Below are positions 1 through 11,355 of a stretch of DNA of 64,000 bases, one piece after another. The position numbers were made by a program, and so were the translations under genes. Numbering within the stretch: the first letter of the stretch is position 1; the number at the start of each line of letters is the position of its first letter. This DNA comes from Cynocephalus volans (lineage: Eukaryota > Chordata > Mammalia > Dermoptera > Cynocephalidae): assembly GCF_027409185.1 (NCBI RefSeq), contig NC_084461.1, positions 157,371,001 to 157,435,000 on the forward strand, in the 5' to 3' direction. The notes beneath the pieces were generated by a model. It searched no databases, was not told the DNA's origin, and saw nothing but the letters and a program-made list of their open reading frames with translations.

Positions 1-1866
1 ATTCATTGTTACAAATCATACTTACTCTTTATGCCCCTTATCCAATCTCCCCCCTTTTCCCCTCCCCCTCTCCCCTCTAATAATCATAGATTTGTTCTCT
101 CCATCTGATAGATTAACTGCTTCTCTGTTGGTTTGTTGCCTAGATGATCTGTCCAGTACTGAGACAGGTGTGATCAAGTCCTCCCCTATCATCGTAAATC
201 AGATCCTTCTTCTATTACTTTGGAGTGTGCTTTGTGGACAGAGAGGACCTCTTTCTTCCTTTCTTTTTTTTTTTTTGTCTCCTCTGGTGCCTCTCCTTGT
301 GTCAATGAAGTTGAGAGTCTGGCATGCCATCTGCATGGTGGCTGTGACTGCTTCTATAGAGACTAGCTGCTTTTGCAGCAGCCATGGCAATTGCGGTGGC
401 TATGGAGGGCTATAAATGGTGTTTTTGGTGTGCTCTTTACCTGGTCGTGGCTGGGTTTGGCTTCCCCCAACTCCATGCCTCAGGACCCCAGCAGGGCCCA
501 GAGTGGTGGTGGCAGCTTGCCTAGCTGTGGCTGGGTTTGGCTTCCCTTGGCTCCATGCCTCATTCTAAGATGTTGTTGCTGAACAGTTGTGGGAGGAAGG
601 AGAAGGGAAGAAGTAGAGGAAATAGGTGGGAAGAGAGGAGAAGGAAGGGGAGCGTGATTAAGGCCCTTGGCACCCCCCATTCCGGCACAGGAGACCAAGG
701 GGCTTCCAGGGGTGGCTGAGTCATCACTGGGCTGGATACAGATGTTAGGGGGTTGTGGCTGAAGTCCTTAGCTGCCTACTGCCCTGGCTCAGGAGCCTGG
801 GGTGCTTCCTGCAGTGGCTCAGTGGTTGTCACTCGGCTGGTTGCAGATGTCAAGGGGCATGGCTGAGGCCCTTGGCCCTCCCACCTCCCTGGTTTGGGAG
901 CCCAGGGGGCTTCCGGTCCTTCTATGTTTTATAGGTGTTCTTTGGTGGTGTTAGACCTTTACAAGTTAATATCAAACTTTGTCTCTAATCTGTGGGTATT
1001 TTGTTTTTTCACTCAGTTCTATGTTGGATTATTAGCTACCCCCACCACTTAAATTCTGCACTGGAACTAATTTGCTGTCCTTTGCTTACTTCTACAGCAC
1101 TTGAGCCCTGTGGTTGAGCTAAATTGCTGCTTTGCTGCTGATTCCCTGGGGAAGACCTTTTGTGAAGCCCATGTTTTAATGGTTGACCTTGTATGTACTT
1201 CCAGGTCTCATGAGGTCTGGTACACCTGGGTTGCATGAGAATTTTGGTCTGGGCCTGAGTCTTTTCAGCAAACTGCACCTCCTGCAGTTCTATACTCCTG
1301 GCCAGTCTTCACTGAGTGGGCCTGTGCTGACTGGACGGCAGATCAGCTGTTCATGCTGTGCCCCAATGTTACCCTGGTGGGCCCGTCTCCCCCACCACAC
1401 ACACTCCAAACACTTCCCATAGGGCAGGTCATGAGCTGGTCCCTTGCGATGACTCACCAGCTTCTTAGTGGTTCCTTTTTCTTGTTGTCTGTGGCTCCTC
1501 ACTCCTATGTGGGTCCACAGGAACCCTGTCAGTGGTCTTGCTAGCCTCGGGACCAAGGCCCTCTTCTCCCTGGCTGCCCGCAAGCAACTTCTTAGGAAGG
1601 GCACAGCAGCGGCTTTTGCCAGCTCTTGCTCCGTGCACACCAGCTCCAGACTTGAAGCATCTGGGGCTCGAAATGGTGGGAGTGATCCTTTCTTTCTCTC
1701 ACCGTGGCTTCTCCTGCCTTCATGCACTCCATAGGTTTCTCTTCCTCTTCCCCTGAGCTCTAGCAGCCCCAGCTTGGCTGTTGTTGCTTTTTAATAGTTA
1801 TAAATTGGTTGATTTGTGGGAGAGAGTGATACTGGGGACCATCTACTCTGCCATCTTGACTGGAAG
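1..1866 (-). mobile_element. Composite L1-derived VNTR retroposon, copy I (3' end cut by window edge)
   Basis: Read on the minus strand, it starts near 1866 with an L1-like 5' end carrying a YY1-type motif (CAAGATGGC, complement of about 1851-1859). It continues through about 900 bases of L1-like 5' region and a GC-rich stretch with two 80-bp repeat units (starting near 439 and 519). A remnant of the L1 ORF2 endonuclease (about 121-193) and a pyrimidine-rich L1 3' end (1-90) follow. ORF1, reverse transcriptase and most of the endonuclease are missing. The same order recurs at 38392, 55617 and 56789. Its 3' tail lies outside the window. The open frames inside it are interrupted differently in each copy, and I do not call them genes. 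Confidence 0.72.
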
Positions 1867-2244
1867 CCTCCATGAGGAGGAAATTTAATATGCTACCTGA
1901 CTCCCTTCTATTCTTAGATGCTGTTTCCCGGGGTCCAGTACCCAAGGCCTCAAGTAAAGCAGCTCCTTGCTCCACAGGTGGGTTCATATTTCTCCAGTGG
2001 GTTCACACTGTCTTCCTAGTGTTCCTGGGCTCAATGTCTGCCAATAGCAGCAAAGCTTTTGTATTTTAAATGATACTATCATGAAAGTGAAAAGACAGCC
2101 CGCAGAATGGTTGAAAATATTTGTAAATTTAATATCTGATAAAGGACTTATATCCAGAATACATGAAGAACTCTTACACTCAACAATAAAAAGACAAATT
2201 ATCCTATTTTAAAAAATGGGCAAAGGATCCTTCTCCAAAGAAGA

Positions 2245-2646
2245 TGTATTAGTCTGTTTCTGTCACTTAGAACAAAATACCTAGAGCTGAGTGATTTGTA
2301 AGAAAGTGAAGTTTATTGCTTACAGTTTTGGAGACTGGGAAGTTCAAAGTCCAGGGAACACATCTGGTGGGTCTTGGTGGTGTCAACAGTGACCAAAGAG
2401 TCTCATATGGCAGAAAATGGCAGAGCAGAGAGACACTAACCTCTCTGGTGCCCTTCTTTTAAAGCCCTCAGAGCCACACTCACGACCATCATTTTTAATC
2501 CATTTACTTTGGCATGGTCCTACAATCTAATCACCTCTTCAAGGCCCCACCTTTCAGTTGCCATGATAGGATTTCCTACCCTGAACAGTAACAGTAGGAA
2601 TTAAGCTTCTAATATATGGACTTTGGGGGACACAATTCAATCAATC
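2245..2646 (-). mobile_element. MaLR-type solo LTR (THE1/MST/MLT-like), antisense
   Basis: On the + strand it begins 'tgtattagtctgtttctgtc' and contains the hallmark 'gtgatttgtaagaaagtgaagtttattgctta', which is the complement of a THE1/MST-style LTR 3' end. No internal retroviral genes are present. A related LTR follows directly and another lies at 60673. Confidence 0.6.
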
Positions 2647-3070
2647 TGTTTTAGTCCGTTTTGTGTTGCTATAACAGAAATATCTGAGACTGGGTAATTT
2701 ATAAAGGAAAGAGGTTTATTTGGCTTACGATTCTGGGACAGATGCATCTGGCACGGGCCTCAGGCTGCTTCTACTCATGGCGGAAAAGTGGCAGGCAGCT
2801 GGTGGATACAAGCAGATCACATGGCGAGAGGAAGCAAGAGAGAGGAAGCAAGAGAGAGAGAGAAGGTGCCAGGGTCTTTTTAAGCAACGAGCTCTCACAG
2901 GAACTAATAGAGCGAGAACTCACTCATTAATCCCCGCTACCCCACGGAGAGCATTAATCCATTCATGAGGGATCCGCCCCCATGACTCAATCAGTTTCCA
3001 ACACTGCCACATTGGAGATCAAATTTCCACATGAGTTTTGGAGGGGACAACACATCCAAACTCCATCACA
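2647..3070 (-). mobile_element. MaLR-type solo LTR (THE1/MST-like), antisense
   Basis: On the + strand it starts 'tgttttagtccgttttgtg', contains 'ctgagactgggtaatttata' and a purine-rich 'gagaggaagcaagagag' stretch, and ends near 'aaactccatcaca'. These are the marks of an inverted THE1/MST LTR with TG...CA ends. It abuts the previous LTR. No coding region accompanies it. Confidence 0.7.
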
Positions 3071-3340
3071 ATCCACAGCAATGATCAATACGCACCTGAA
3101 AAGATGCTCAACATCATTAATCATCAGGGAAATGCGAATTAAAACTACAATGAGATGCTGCTTTACACCCACTAGGATGACTATACTCAAAAGGCATACA
3201 ATAACAAATGTTAGAGAGGATGTGGAGAAACTGGAACCCTCACATATAGTGCTGGTGGGAATGTAAAATGGTGTAGCCACTTTGGTAACAGTTTGGCAGT
3301 TCCTCAAAAAGTTAAACATAGGGTTACCATATGACCCCCC

Positions 3341-3500
3341 CTTTTTTTTTGAAAATGACCGGTAAGGGGATCTTAACCCTTGGTTTGGTGTTGTCAGCAC
3401 CACGCTCAGCCAGTGAGCCAACCGGCCACCCCTATATAGGGATCCCGTGGACTTGGTGTTATCAGCACCGCACTCTCCCGAGTGAGCCACGGGCCGGCCC
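3341..3500 (-). mobile_element. tRNA-Ile-derived dimeric SINE (type A), antisense
   Basis: An antisense T-tract is followed by 'gatgaccggtaaggggatct' style sequence and ends 'gtgagccacgggccggccc'. It is a head-to-tail dimer of two tRNA-like monomers. It is inserted in the L1 3' end, so it is younger than that L1. Confidence 0.9.
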
Positions 3501-3560
3501 TAAAGGGGAAATTTTTATGGTATGTGAATTATATCTCAATAAGAAAAAAAAAAAAGGAAA

Positions 3561-4430
3561 AAATTAGGTGATTTCAGAGAGTGGTAATAGCTCTAAGGTA
3601 ACTCAACAGGAAGATGTGGTAGAGTGACCCGACTTCAACAGGGGCTCCTCACGGTGGTGGCCTGTCTGAGAAGGGACTCTTGAGCTGATTGACGGGAGTC
3701 CTGAGGATAGCTAGGAGAGGCTCCCAGGCAGAGGGAACAGCCACCACATGCCCGAAGCGAAAAAGGCTTACACAGCCCGAGTCTCTTCTACATTTAGAAA
3801 AACCCCTCCCTCACCAGCCCCATCTCCAACAACTGCTGCTTTTGTTCTCCATGGCCAGTGTTTTCCAATCCTGAGTTTTGCCTAAGGTCTTCACCTGGGG
3901 GTGTGTGAAGATTTTCCAGATTGTTCTGAGCATCTCTTAACTCTCTGGAGTTGAGAGAACAAGTTCCCAGATCTTTAACTTCCTCCTCGATCTGCCTGAG
4001 AAAGCGCCTCTCTCTAGATCTCCTTTCTCGAAATTTTCTCCTAAGAGAAAAGCCATATCTCACCCAAATGAATCTACCTGGGGTGGGGGAGGGCCACCTC
4101 AGGAGAAAGGGTGCTGGAAGAGTCAGCAGAGATTCCCAGGCCTTACTCAGCCAGCAAACTTGGGGTAAAGCTGACTTTGTCTGTGTGTCCTAGAATTAGA
4201 ATCCACCAGGGGGATGGTTGTCACAGGGACAGCGACGGGGACGCATATTAACACGTTAGTTTTAATTGAGAAATGGAGTCAAATCTTTTCTGACTGAAAG
4301 ATTTGATTCACTGAGAGATTTGGGGATAGTGCTCAGCTTTGCCATTTTGGACACATTTTCTAAAAATCAAACTAGCTGAAACTATAGTTCCAAAGTTTTG
4401 ATAAAGATGTATTTAAAGTGCACATACAAA
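3561..4430. other. Intergenic, no gene seen
   Basis: No convincing exon. Positions 3600-3790 vaguely resemble an old mammalian interspersed repeat (a 'caggcagagggaacagc' type stretch). The rest looks unique. Short open frames lack family resemblance or splice context. Confidence 0.5.
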
Positions 4431-4515
4431 GGGCTGTCTGCTTAGCTCAGTTGGATGAAACACAGCCTTTTAACACCAAGGTCACAGGTTCAGATCCCCT
4501 ACCGGCTAGAGAAAA
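4431..4515 (+). mobile_element. tRNA-Ile-like monomeric SINE (type B), sense
   Basis: 'gggctgtctgcttagctcag' through 'ggttcagatccccta' retains recognisable A-box and B-box regions of a tRNA-Ile-like monomer. The tail is short and A-rich. Confidence 0.85.
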
Positions 4516-5274
4516 ATAGAGACGCCAACTTTAAAATGTGTGAGCGGGTTATATACATATTCTCTCAAAATTCTTTAAAGGGATACTTGATCAAAAATTT
4601 AGAAAACCATCCACTGGTCTCCACACTTGTTTCTTTACCTCTTAATCACTCTTCAACCCACTACACACCTGAAACAGTTTCCTACCAGTTCACCAAACCC
4701 CTACCCAAAGTCTTATCACACCTTTATCTTACCTGACCTCCTTTTAGTATTTATTGAACAACTACTGGGTATAAACTCTGTGCCATTCCACCTCTTGCCA
4801 GAGCAGGACCTTTCACAAGCTTCTTCTTAGCCTCTGTTTTCATCTGCAAAATAGGATAATAACTTCTCTTTGAAGGGAGACAATGGGTGGGTGAGTCCTA
4901 AAAGGGTAGCCCTTATGCGGGTGGAAGGTAGAGCCACTTTCCTGGCCACTGGCTGCAGACCTCCCCCTATCCCTGACCCTTCCCCCTCCTCCACTCTCCA
5001 CCACCCCCACTCTTCAGCCCCTCCTCCTGCACTGCCAGAGCTCAGCATCTCTCCCCCTCCTCTCTTTGGAATCAATATGTTCAGAAGTGCTTGCTTGGAG
5101 GCTAGGGGTGCGTCCAACAAAATCAGATGCCCAGAGAAGGAGCAGGTTTGGGGCAGGGAAAGGAAGACAGATGTGTTGGATTGAGGAGCCTAGTGGCATC
5201 CCAAAGGAGGTAACATGCCGTGGGCAGTTGCTTTGCACTGGGCCCAGGGCCAGGCTGCCAGGCTGTGTCTACTT
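4516..5274. other. Intergenic, no gene seen
   Basis: Mostly unique sequence with a C-rich low-complexity stretch at about 4965-5055 that opens long frames on both strands by composition. No supported feature. Confidence 0.5.
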
Positions 5275-5290
5275 CACATATTTTATCTTT

Positions 5291-5461
5291 TTTTTTTTTT
5301 TTTTTTTAAAGATGACCGGTAAGGGGATCTTAACCCTTGACTTGGTGTTGTCAGCACCACACTCAGCCAGTGAGTGAACCGGCCATCCGTATATGGGATC
5401 CGAACCCGGGGCCTTGGTGTTATCAGCACCACACTCTCCCGAGTGAGCCACGGGCCGGCCC
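5291..5461 (-). mobile_element. Dimeric tRNA-derived SINE (type A), antisense, with 16-bp TSD
   Basis: A full dimer with a long T-tract is flanked by the exact duplication 'cacatattttatcttt' at 5275-5290 and 5462-5477. The intact duplication points to a fairly recent insertion. Confidence 0.95.
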
Positions 5462-5477
5462 CACATATTTTATCTTT

Positions 5478-6514
5478 ATAAGTACCCTATTTGTGAGGTT
5501 CAAAGAGGGAAAAGGACTTGCCTGGTAAGTGGTCTCTCTGTGACTCAAATGCACATCTGACTCCAGGTCATATAGGCTCTCATACTTTTTGAAGCATTGT
5601 GTGGCACTGAGGCTTGTTTGTTCCCCAAACATTCCAGATCTGTTTTGGGGAGAGTTTAAGTTTTGCACAACTCATTTGGTCCATAATTTTAACCACAGTT
5701 CTTCTGTCTGATGGAGACACAGGCTTAGAGAGGAGGGGAGGGGATAAATCAGGCATTAGGAAATGTTTCCAGATTACTCACTCTGAGCCTCACAGTCCTG
5801 GGCGTGGTCACTGGAGGTCAGAGAAGTGTATGCCCTAAGCCTTTTTGTAAGGGGCTCTCCATCTGGGTGGAACCAAATTTAGAAGCTCATTTAGGGAAAA
5901 ATGGCTGCCTGTAGGGATGGCTTCTGGGAAGACTTCCAGAAGGAGGAGTCTTCTAAACTAGGCCCTGAAGGATGAACAGGAGCTCGCATGACAGTTAGGG
6001 GAAAAGGCAGAGAGACCACCTGAGCACAGGCTGGGTAGAATGTGTCTTGCCCTGGTATTGAGCAGCTGGGGGAAGTGATGAGGGCAGAAGGGCAGGGATT
6101 ACTGGCCAACACACACTGGGCTTTAAAAAGAGGATGTTTGAGAGGAAAAAACCTTGAAGGTGGAAACTTGAATCTTTGGGGCTGGGACTGAGGATACAGG
6201 GTCAGGTTAGTAGACAGGAACCTGGTATTTTGGGTAGGAAGGAAACTTTGCTGGAACACTGCCTGGCCTCAGATGTGGCCAGGCCTTCCTTAATCTTAAA
6301 TCAAAGCCTGATTCAGTTCTGGGGAAACTCCTGAATGGGGAGAAGAAGGAAACAGCTTCTGGACCCATCAGAAGGGATGGTCATGGTTTTCACCAAGTTA
6401 CATTTGGGATTAATTACCAAAGGCCTCCGTGCCTCCCCCAAGACCTGGTTGTTTAGTTGGAAAGCAGATGTTGCTCCTGTCCAGTGGGAATGAAGAACTT
6501 GAACTGGGAGTTGG
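5478..6514. other. Intergenic, old repeats, no gene
   Basis: Positions 5900-6070 resemble an ancient interspersed mammalian repeat ('ggaggagtcttctaaactagg' region). No open frame here has coding character. Confidence 0.4.
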
Positions 6515-6640
6515 GGTTTTGCAGTTTGGCTCTGGGCAAATCCATGCTTCCTCTCTGGAAGATGGGAATAACAATAGTGTCCATCTCATAAGATTAAATG
6601 AGTGTCCTGGCACAGAGGGGCATAAGTCATAACTGTTATT
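6515..6640 (+). mobile_element. MIR SINE, sense
   Basis: It carries the MIR core: 'ctgggcaaatc...cctctctggaagatgggaataacaatagt...cataagattaaatgag'. It is heavily diverged, as expected for this ancient family. Confidence 0.75.
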
Positions 6641-6789
6641 GGAATAAGGCAATCCTGGCACATCTCAGAGGCAAGGCCCTCGCTGGAGTTGTATTTTCAG
6701 GGGAGAAACCAGTCTCTTCCAGACACTGCTGGCAAAGTAAGCTCTCTTCTGTACAGATGCAATCATATCATTATCCTGCATTTTAACCT

Positions 6790-7215
6790 TCCTTGGCTCC
6801 CTGCTGCCTTCCTTAAAGCCTAAATTCTGTAACTTGACCAACAAGGCCCTGCAGGGCCAGGCCCATGTGGTCTTCCCCATCCTTGCTTGAGCCTGTCATT
6901 GCACTCACCACCTCCCCTGGCACACGCACTGCCCTCTGGCCACACTCAACTGTGGTCAGCTCCTACAAAGCCTGGTGTTTCTCTGGGCTCTTCTGCTGGA
7001 TTCTCTACCTCTTCTCCCCTTTTCCAAGCTATTCCTGCATATCCTTCAGGACTCCCTCTGAAAGGCTCTCCCCTCGGTTTGCTGCAGGGTCCTTCCCAGC
7101 TCCCCCAGCACCTCCCGCTTCTTTTTTAGCACTTAGTTCTCTTCCTTGTTACTTGTCTGCCTTCCCCACAAGGCTGTAAGGGGAGCTCAATAAATATCTG
7201 TTGAATTAATGAATG
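6790..7215 (+). mobile_element. L2 LINE 3' end, sense
   Basis: Pyrimidine-rich degenerate coding remnants are followed by the typical L2 terminus 'gctcaataaatatctgttg' and a 'aattaatgaatgaa' tail. Confidence 0.75.
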
Positions 7216-7254
7216 AAAAGGGAGCAGTTCTAAGAAAAAAGGTCACTGTACAGT

Positions 7255-7350
7255 GGCCAAATGTCCTAACAGGTATCTATCTCAAAATGGTAGGAATTAT
7301 CGATAATCATGATTTATAGATGAGGAAGCTGAGGCTAAAGTAATCTCACT
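7255..7350 (-). mobile_element. MIR SINE fragment, antisense
   Basis: The stretch 'gatttatagatgaggaagctgaggctaaagtaa' is the complement of the conserved MIR core. It is diverged. Confidence 0.6.
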
Positions 7351-9069
7351 TTGCCTGACATTCAAATTCTTGAACACCTGTGTGTGAGACATCATGCTGG
7401 GCTTTTCACAGACAGTATCTATAGGGACTGCAGGCTAAGACCAAAGGATGTGAGGCCAGTCACTCCAGGTGAAGGCCAACCCTCTGAGACCTTACTTAAG
7501 GGCTTAATCTCTTGGACCTCAGTTCTTCACAGGGCTGGTGAAGGGTTAAAGAACTAGCATGTGTCATGTGCCCAGCACAGTGTCTAGTACACAGTACAGA
7601 CTCAGCAAGTTTTTATTGATTCTTATCTTTGTTTTAAAGATGGGAGGTACAGGTCCAGGAAAGATCCCTGAGTTGCGACAACCAGCCAAAGAAGAGTTGG
7701 GTCTATATAGCCCTAACTTTTCTTCCCTCATCTCAGGAATTAGTGTCCTTGTGAGAATATAACTCTGTGGATATCCTCAACCCAATGCTGGCGCATGTGA
7801 GATGCTCAGCCAGGGCTGCTGGGTGGGGAGGCTTGACAGGGGGCTACTGTGGTTGAGGCCTCTATAGCCAAGTTTTACTCTAAGAGGCAGGAAGTGTCCT
7901 TAGGGGTCACCCCAGGTAAGTGTGAGAGTGTGAGAGGTTTTCCCTGGAGTTTCAGTCTTCTCCCCCAGATCTGTTAGTAACCAGTTCATCTCCAGCTGCC
8001 TTTGGGCCCCCACTTCTCCTCCAGGGGGCTGGGAGGTTGGGGGAGAGGGGTTCCTGCAGGGCAATAATGTCCAGAGGTCAGCTTTGGGAGAAGCCATCTC
8101 CCAATCCCTCTTCACACCTTTGCACCTTCATTTAAGTGTCTTTTCCATCCTTTGTTTCCCTAGCACCCAGCATACTGCTGGGAATGCAAGAAATGGTTGC
8201 TGAATGAAGCAATGAATTACATTTCAGCATTAATCAAGGGCTTGCTTAGTCTGTAACTAAGAGTAAATGTAGACTGCTAACACTTACCTTCGCCTTAACA
8301 GAATCCTCACAGCTGCCCTGTGCATAGGAAGCCACAGGTGGGGAAACTGAGGCTTTAGGCTGTTAAGTGACTTGTTCAAGGCAAAACAGTGGCATCTCCT
8401 AGGCCCTCAGGATGGGAGGAAATTTCATGAATTGGGGCAACTGGCAGAGGGGTAATTGTCAGTCAGAAATGATTGGCTCAAGTTATTAGGTGTGAAGGAC
8501 CAGTTGGAGTTTCCCCATTGAATTGCCCAGATGGAATTAGTAGGAGTGACTCAGTAGAAGAAAGGGCTGGTCTCTGTAGGGCGGGGCACTGGGGTGTAGA
8601 TCCAGCTCTTCCCTGGCTGGTCCTAGCACATAGAAAACTGCCAGCCTGACTTTGCACTTGGGAATCTTCAGCATACCTCAATCTCAACAGGAGCCCCTCC
8701 TGAGGTCTCAGCGCTCTCATCACTCCGGTTCCACGGGGTGCTTTCCCTCTAACCAAGTCTACTTGCTCTCTTGGCAGAGCCCGCATCCCAGTACTTACGG
8801 TGTGCTAAGGGCTTGTTTACTCGTGTAGCTCCATCACTGAACTGAGGGCCTTGGAAAGCAAAAGGCTAGGGGCATCCCAAGCTCCATGCCTGCTGGGGCC
8901 AGTCACCAGGTGAAGGTCAGTGAAGGATTGAGTTTAGTTAGCCCAGCACTGATGCTGCCCAGGGCAACGCCAAAAGTGGCATTTCTCCCATGTGGGGTCA
9001 GTGTTAACAGAGGGCCGTGGGTAAACACTCCACTGGGGCAATAACTATGCACATTTACTAAGCCCTGGG
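7351..9069. other. NSD1 upstream flank, no gene seen
   Basis: Largely unique sequence with old repeat remnants, including a MIR at about 8265-8400. GC content rises towards 9070. An E-box (cacgtg) lies near 9083 at the island edge. The open frames here have no recognisable product. Confidence 0.5.
8265..8400 (-). mobile_element. MIR SINE fragment, antisense
   Basis: 'aatcctcacagctgccctgt...ggggaaactgaggctttagg...gttaagtgacttgttcaaggc' matches the complement of the MIR core. Confidence 0.7.
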
Positions 9070-10335
9070 AGGAATGGTAGTCACGTGGCCCTCGAGGGCG
9101 GCGCCGTCAGCTTTCAGATGGAGTTAACTCCAAATCTAATCACAGAAGGCTTTCTGGAGGAGGCGGGATTTTTATGGCGGTCGATTGTGGCTTTCTCTGA
9201 ACAGCAGGGATGCGCCTAGCGCCCTGGGAACCTAGTAGCTCCCGAGGTGAGCAGCTTGCTGGGAAGCAGGCCTAGGGGGCGACGAAGTCCGAGCTGGGGG
9301 AAGGGCCTGGGTGGCTGGAGTCGCAGGATCAGGCCCAAATTGGGTTCCCTGATCTGCCCTCCGCTGTCTTTGTGAAGTGGATGAGACGCAGCCACGCCAG
9401 GTCGGTGCTGCGGGGCCCAGGCGTTGGGTGCAGGCCTCGGTCTCGGGGGCCCGAAAGCAGAGCGCCCCTGGCCGGGAATTGAGCCAGCAAGCTTGGCCCA
9501 GCCAGGCCGGGGGTCCGCCTTCCTGGCGCAGTTCCGCCGGGGTCTCGATGCCCGGCCCACAGGGGCGAGGCGCGCGCTCCCCGGGGAGCCGGGATGCAGA
9601 GCAGGCGGCCTGCGCTGGGCGGCGGTGGCACGAGAGGGCCATCTGCCTGGGTGCAGAGAACTGCAGCGTCCGCGGTGCGAGGCGCGGCCCCTCCCGGCCC
9701 CCAGCCCGGCGCGCACCTACCCACGCCCGCCGGCGCCCGCAGCCCGAGCCCCCATGCCAGGCCCAGGCCTGGCCCCAGACTAGGCGCAGGAGGCGGTGCA
9801 GGGATTAGTGGACCCCTCCCCCGGCGCTCCCCTCTCCCCACCCGAGGCAGCGAGGCCCCTGGGCTCGGGGGTGCCGAGGGAGCTTCGTCCCGGCGGTGCC
9901 CGGGCTGGGGACTCGGCCCCGCGGGGCGGGGGCCGCACAGTGGCAGGCCGAGGTGCGGGCGCGCTGTCAGGCAGCAGCCCGGCTCGGGTGCGGGGGGTGG
10001 GCTCAGCGCTGGGGTCGCCTGGCCTCATACTCTCGGCTACATCCACGGCTAGGCGGGCAGTGCCCGGGCGGGTAACCCGACCCGGCTCCCCGGAGCCGCT
10101 CACCCCGCACGGCCGGGCAGGGGGAGGGAGAGGAATGGGAGGAGGGGGAAGGGAAGGGGTGGTGGGAGAGGAGCTGTGGGGACCGCAGGGCCGAGGGCCC
10201 GGCCCGTCTGCGCTGCTCTAGGGAGGCTGCCCGCGGCGCCCGGGACGATCCAGCCCCCTGCCTCGCGGGCGTCGAGCCTGCAGCAGGAGGGAGCCCTGGG
10301 GCTGCATAGGCTTGGCTCGGGGAGGCAGACCCGAG

Positions 10336-10477
10336 CTGCTGCCTCCATTTTGTTTCCTGCTCAGCTTGGTCTGTAGTGGTGGTGGTGTGGGCTTGGGGTG
10401 CGGCTGGGCAGGGGGTTCACCTGCGGCCGCGCCTGCTTTGGGTCTGAGGCCTCGAAGACCCCAGCCCAAGCCCCCAG
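10336..10477 (+). other. NSD1: Candidate non-coding NSD1 first exon A
   Basis: A strong donor, CAG|GTGAGC, follows position 10477. The preceding sequence contains 'ctgcctccattttgtttcc', a YY1-like initiator context near 10340. It lies about 2.08 kb upstream of the start codon, which matches my recollection of the distance in the human gene. There is no ATG in this interval. The 5' limit is a guess; the donor is visible. Confidence 0.45.
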
Positions 10478-10904
10478 GTGAGCCCTGCGGTGGGGGGGGT
10501 TGCCTTGGCCTCGGGCCGAGCCGAGCGGGTTGAGGGCAGGTGCCCAGTGGATGGGGAGCCCGGGCTGTAACCTAAGATGGAGGCCGGGACTGACGCGGAC
10601 CAGAGCGGGACTGGCGGGGCGGTCAGACGGGCCTCAGCTGGGCCAGGTGCCACCGGGGTTGGGGTTCGAGACGGGTAGGGTGCTGGAGCCGTGTGCTGCC
10701 TGGGGCCAGCGCACAGCCCCGAGGTAGGTGAGGGGATCGGAATGCCACCCACGACGCCCGCAGGCCCGGACACTCCGGGGAGGCGCGCGAGGCCTCTGGG
10801 GAGCCCGCCTCAGGCCCCGCCCGTGCAGCCCGGTCGGCCCGTAGGCCTCGGCCGTGAGCGGGCGCGCAGGGGGAGGGGAGGGGGCGGCAGCGGCAGCTCC
10901 GCTG

Positions 10905-10909
10905 ATTGG
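10905..10909 (-). promoter_or_regulatory. Inverted CCAAT box (NF-Y type)
   Basis: 'ctgattgggcgg' is a textbook inverted CCAAT context inside the island. Such boxes usually sit 60-100 bases upstream of a start, which would favour initiation near 10970-11010 and candidate exon B. Confidence 0.5.
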
Positions 10910-10999
10910 GCGGCGCGCTCGCGAGCTCGACTTCACCCGCCCTGAACCCCGAAGAGTGAGGCGAGGGAGCGCGCGCGCGGTGGGGGAAGGGGCGCGCGC

Positions 11000-11355
11000 G
11001 CACTCGGAGCCCCAGCCGCACGCGGGCCGGCGCGAGGCGCTCGGTCGCACGCGCCGCCGCGGGGGCGCGCGCGGTGGGGGTGTGAGGAGGAGGAGGCGGC
11101 AGAATAGGCCGGGGCAGGTCGAGCTCGCTGCCTTTTCCCCTGAAGAGAGACGCGGGGGGAGGGGGGTGCGGCGAGCGGCTCCTCTCTCTCCCCACTGCTC
11201 CGCTCCCGCCCCAGTGTAATGAGGGTCACCCCCTCCCCCCAGCTGGCCCGGGAGGGGGCGCGGGGCACGGTAACTAGTGCGCTGGGGTGGGCGGCGGGCA
11301 GGCGCGAGGAGGAGGGAGGAGGCGGCCGGGCGGGGAAGATGGTGGTGGCCGTGAG
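11000..11355 (+). other. NSD1: Candidate non-coding NSD1 first exon B
   Basis: A very strong donor, GAG|GTGAGG, follows position 11355, downstream of the inverted CCAAT box and GC-rich sequence. The 5' limit is uncertain. An ATG at 11339-11341 in strong Kozak context (aagATGg) would join, after splicing to 12398, into the upstream frame that overlaps the NSD1 start codon. Exons A and B may be alternative first exons. Confidence 0.45.

Larger units (their letters stand above)
2080..3560 (+). mobile_element. Old L1 (ORF2 3' part and 3' UTR), split by two LTRs and a SINE
   Basis: Positions 2080-2245 and 3083-3334 match the well-known end of L1 ORF2 in sense orientation: the stretch around the lysine-rich 'phage-like' tail followed by 'gatgctcaacatcat...gaaatgcg...ggatgtggagaaactgg'. 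Positions 3502-3555 look like the 3' UTR ending in an A-rich tail. Two MaLR-type LTRs (2245-3070) and a SINE (3341-3500) were inserted later, so the L1 is the oldest layer. It is non-functional. Confidence 0.8.

Noticed and set aside
5066..5377. 103-codon frame ending in KMTGKGILTL-type sequence
   Set aside because: The tail is the translated antisense SINE; the same peptide recurs at each type A copy.
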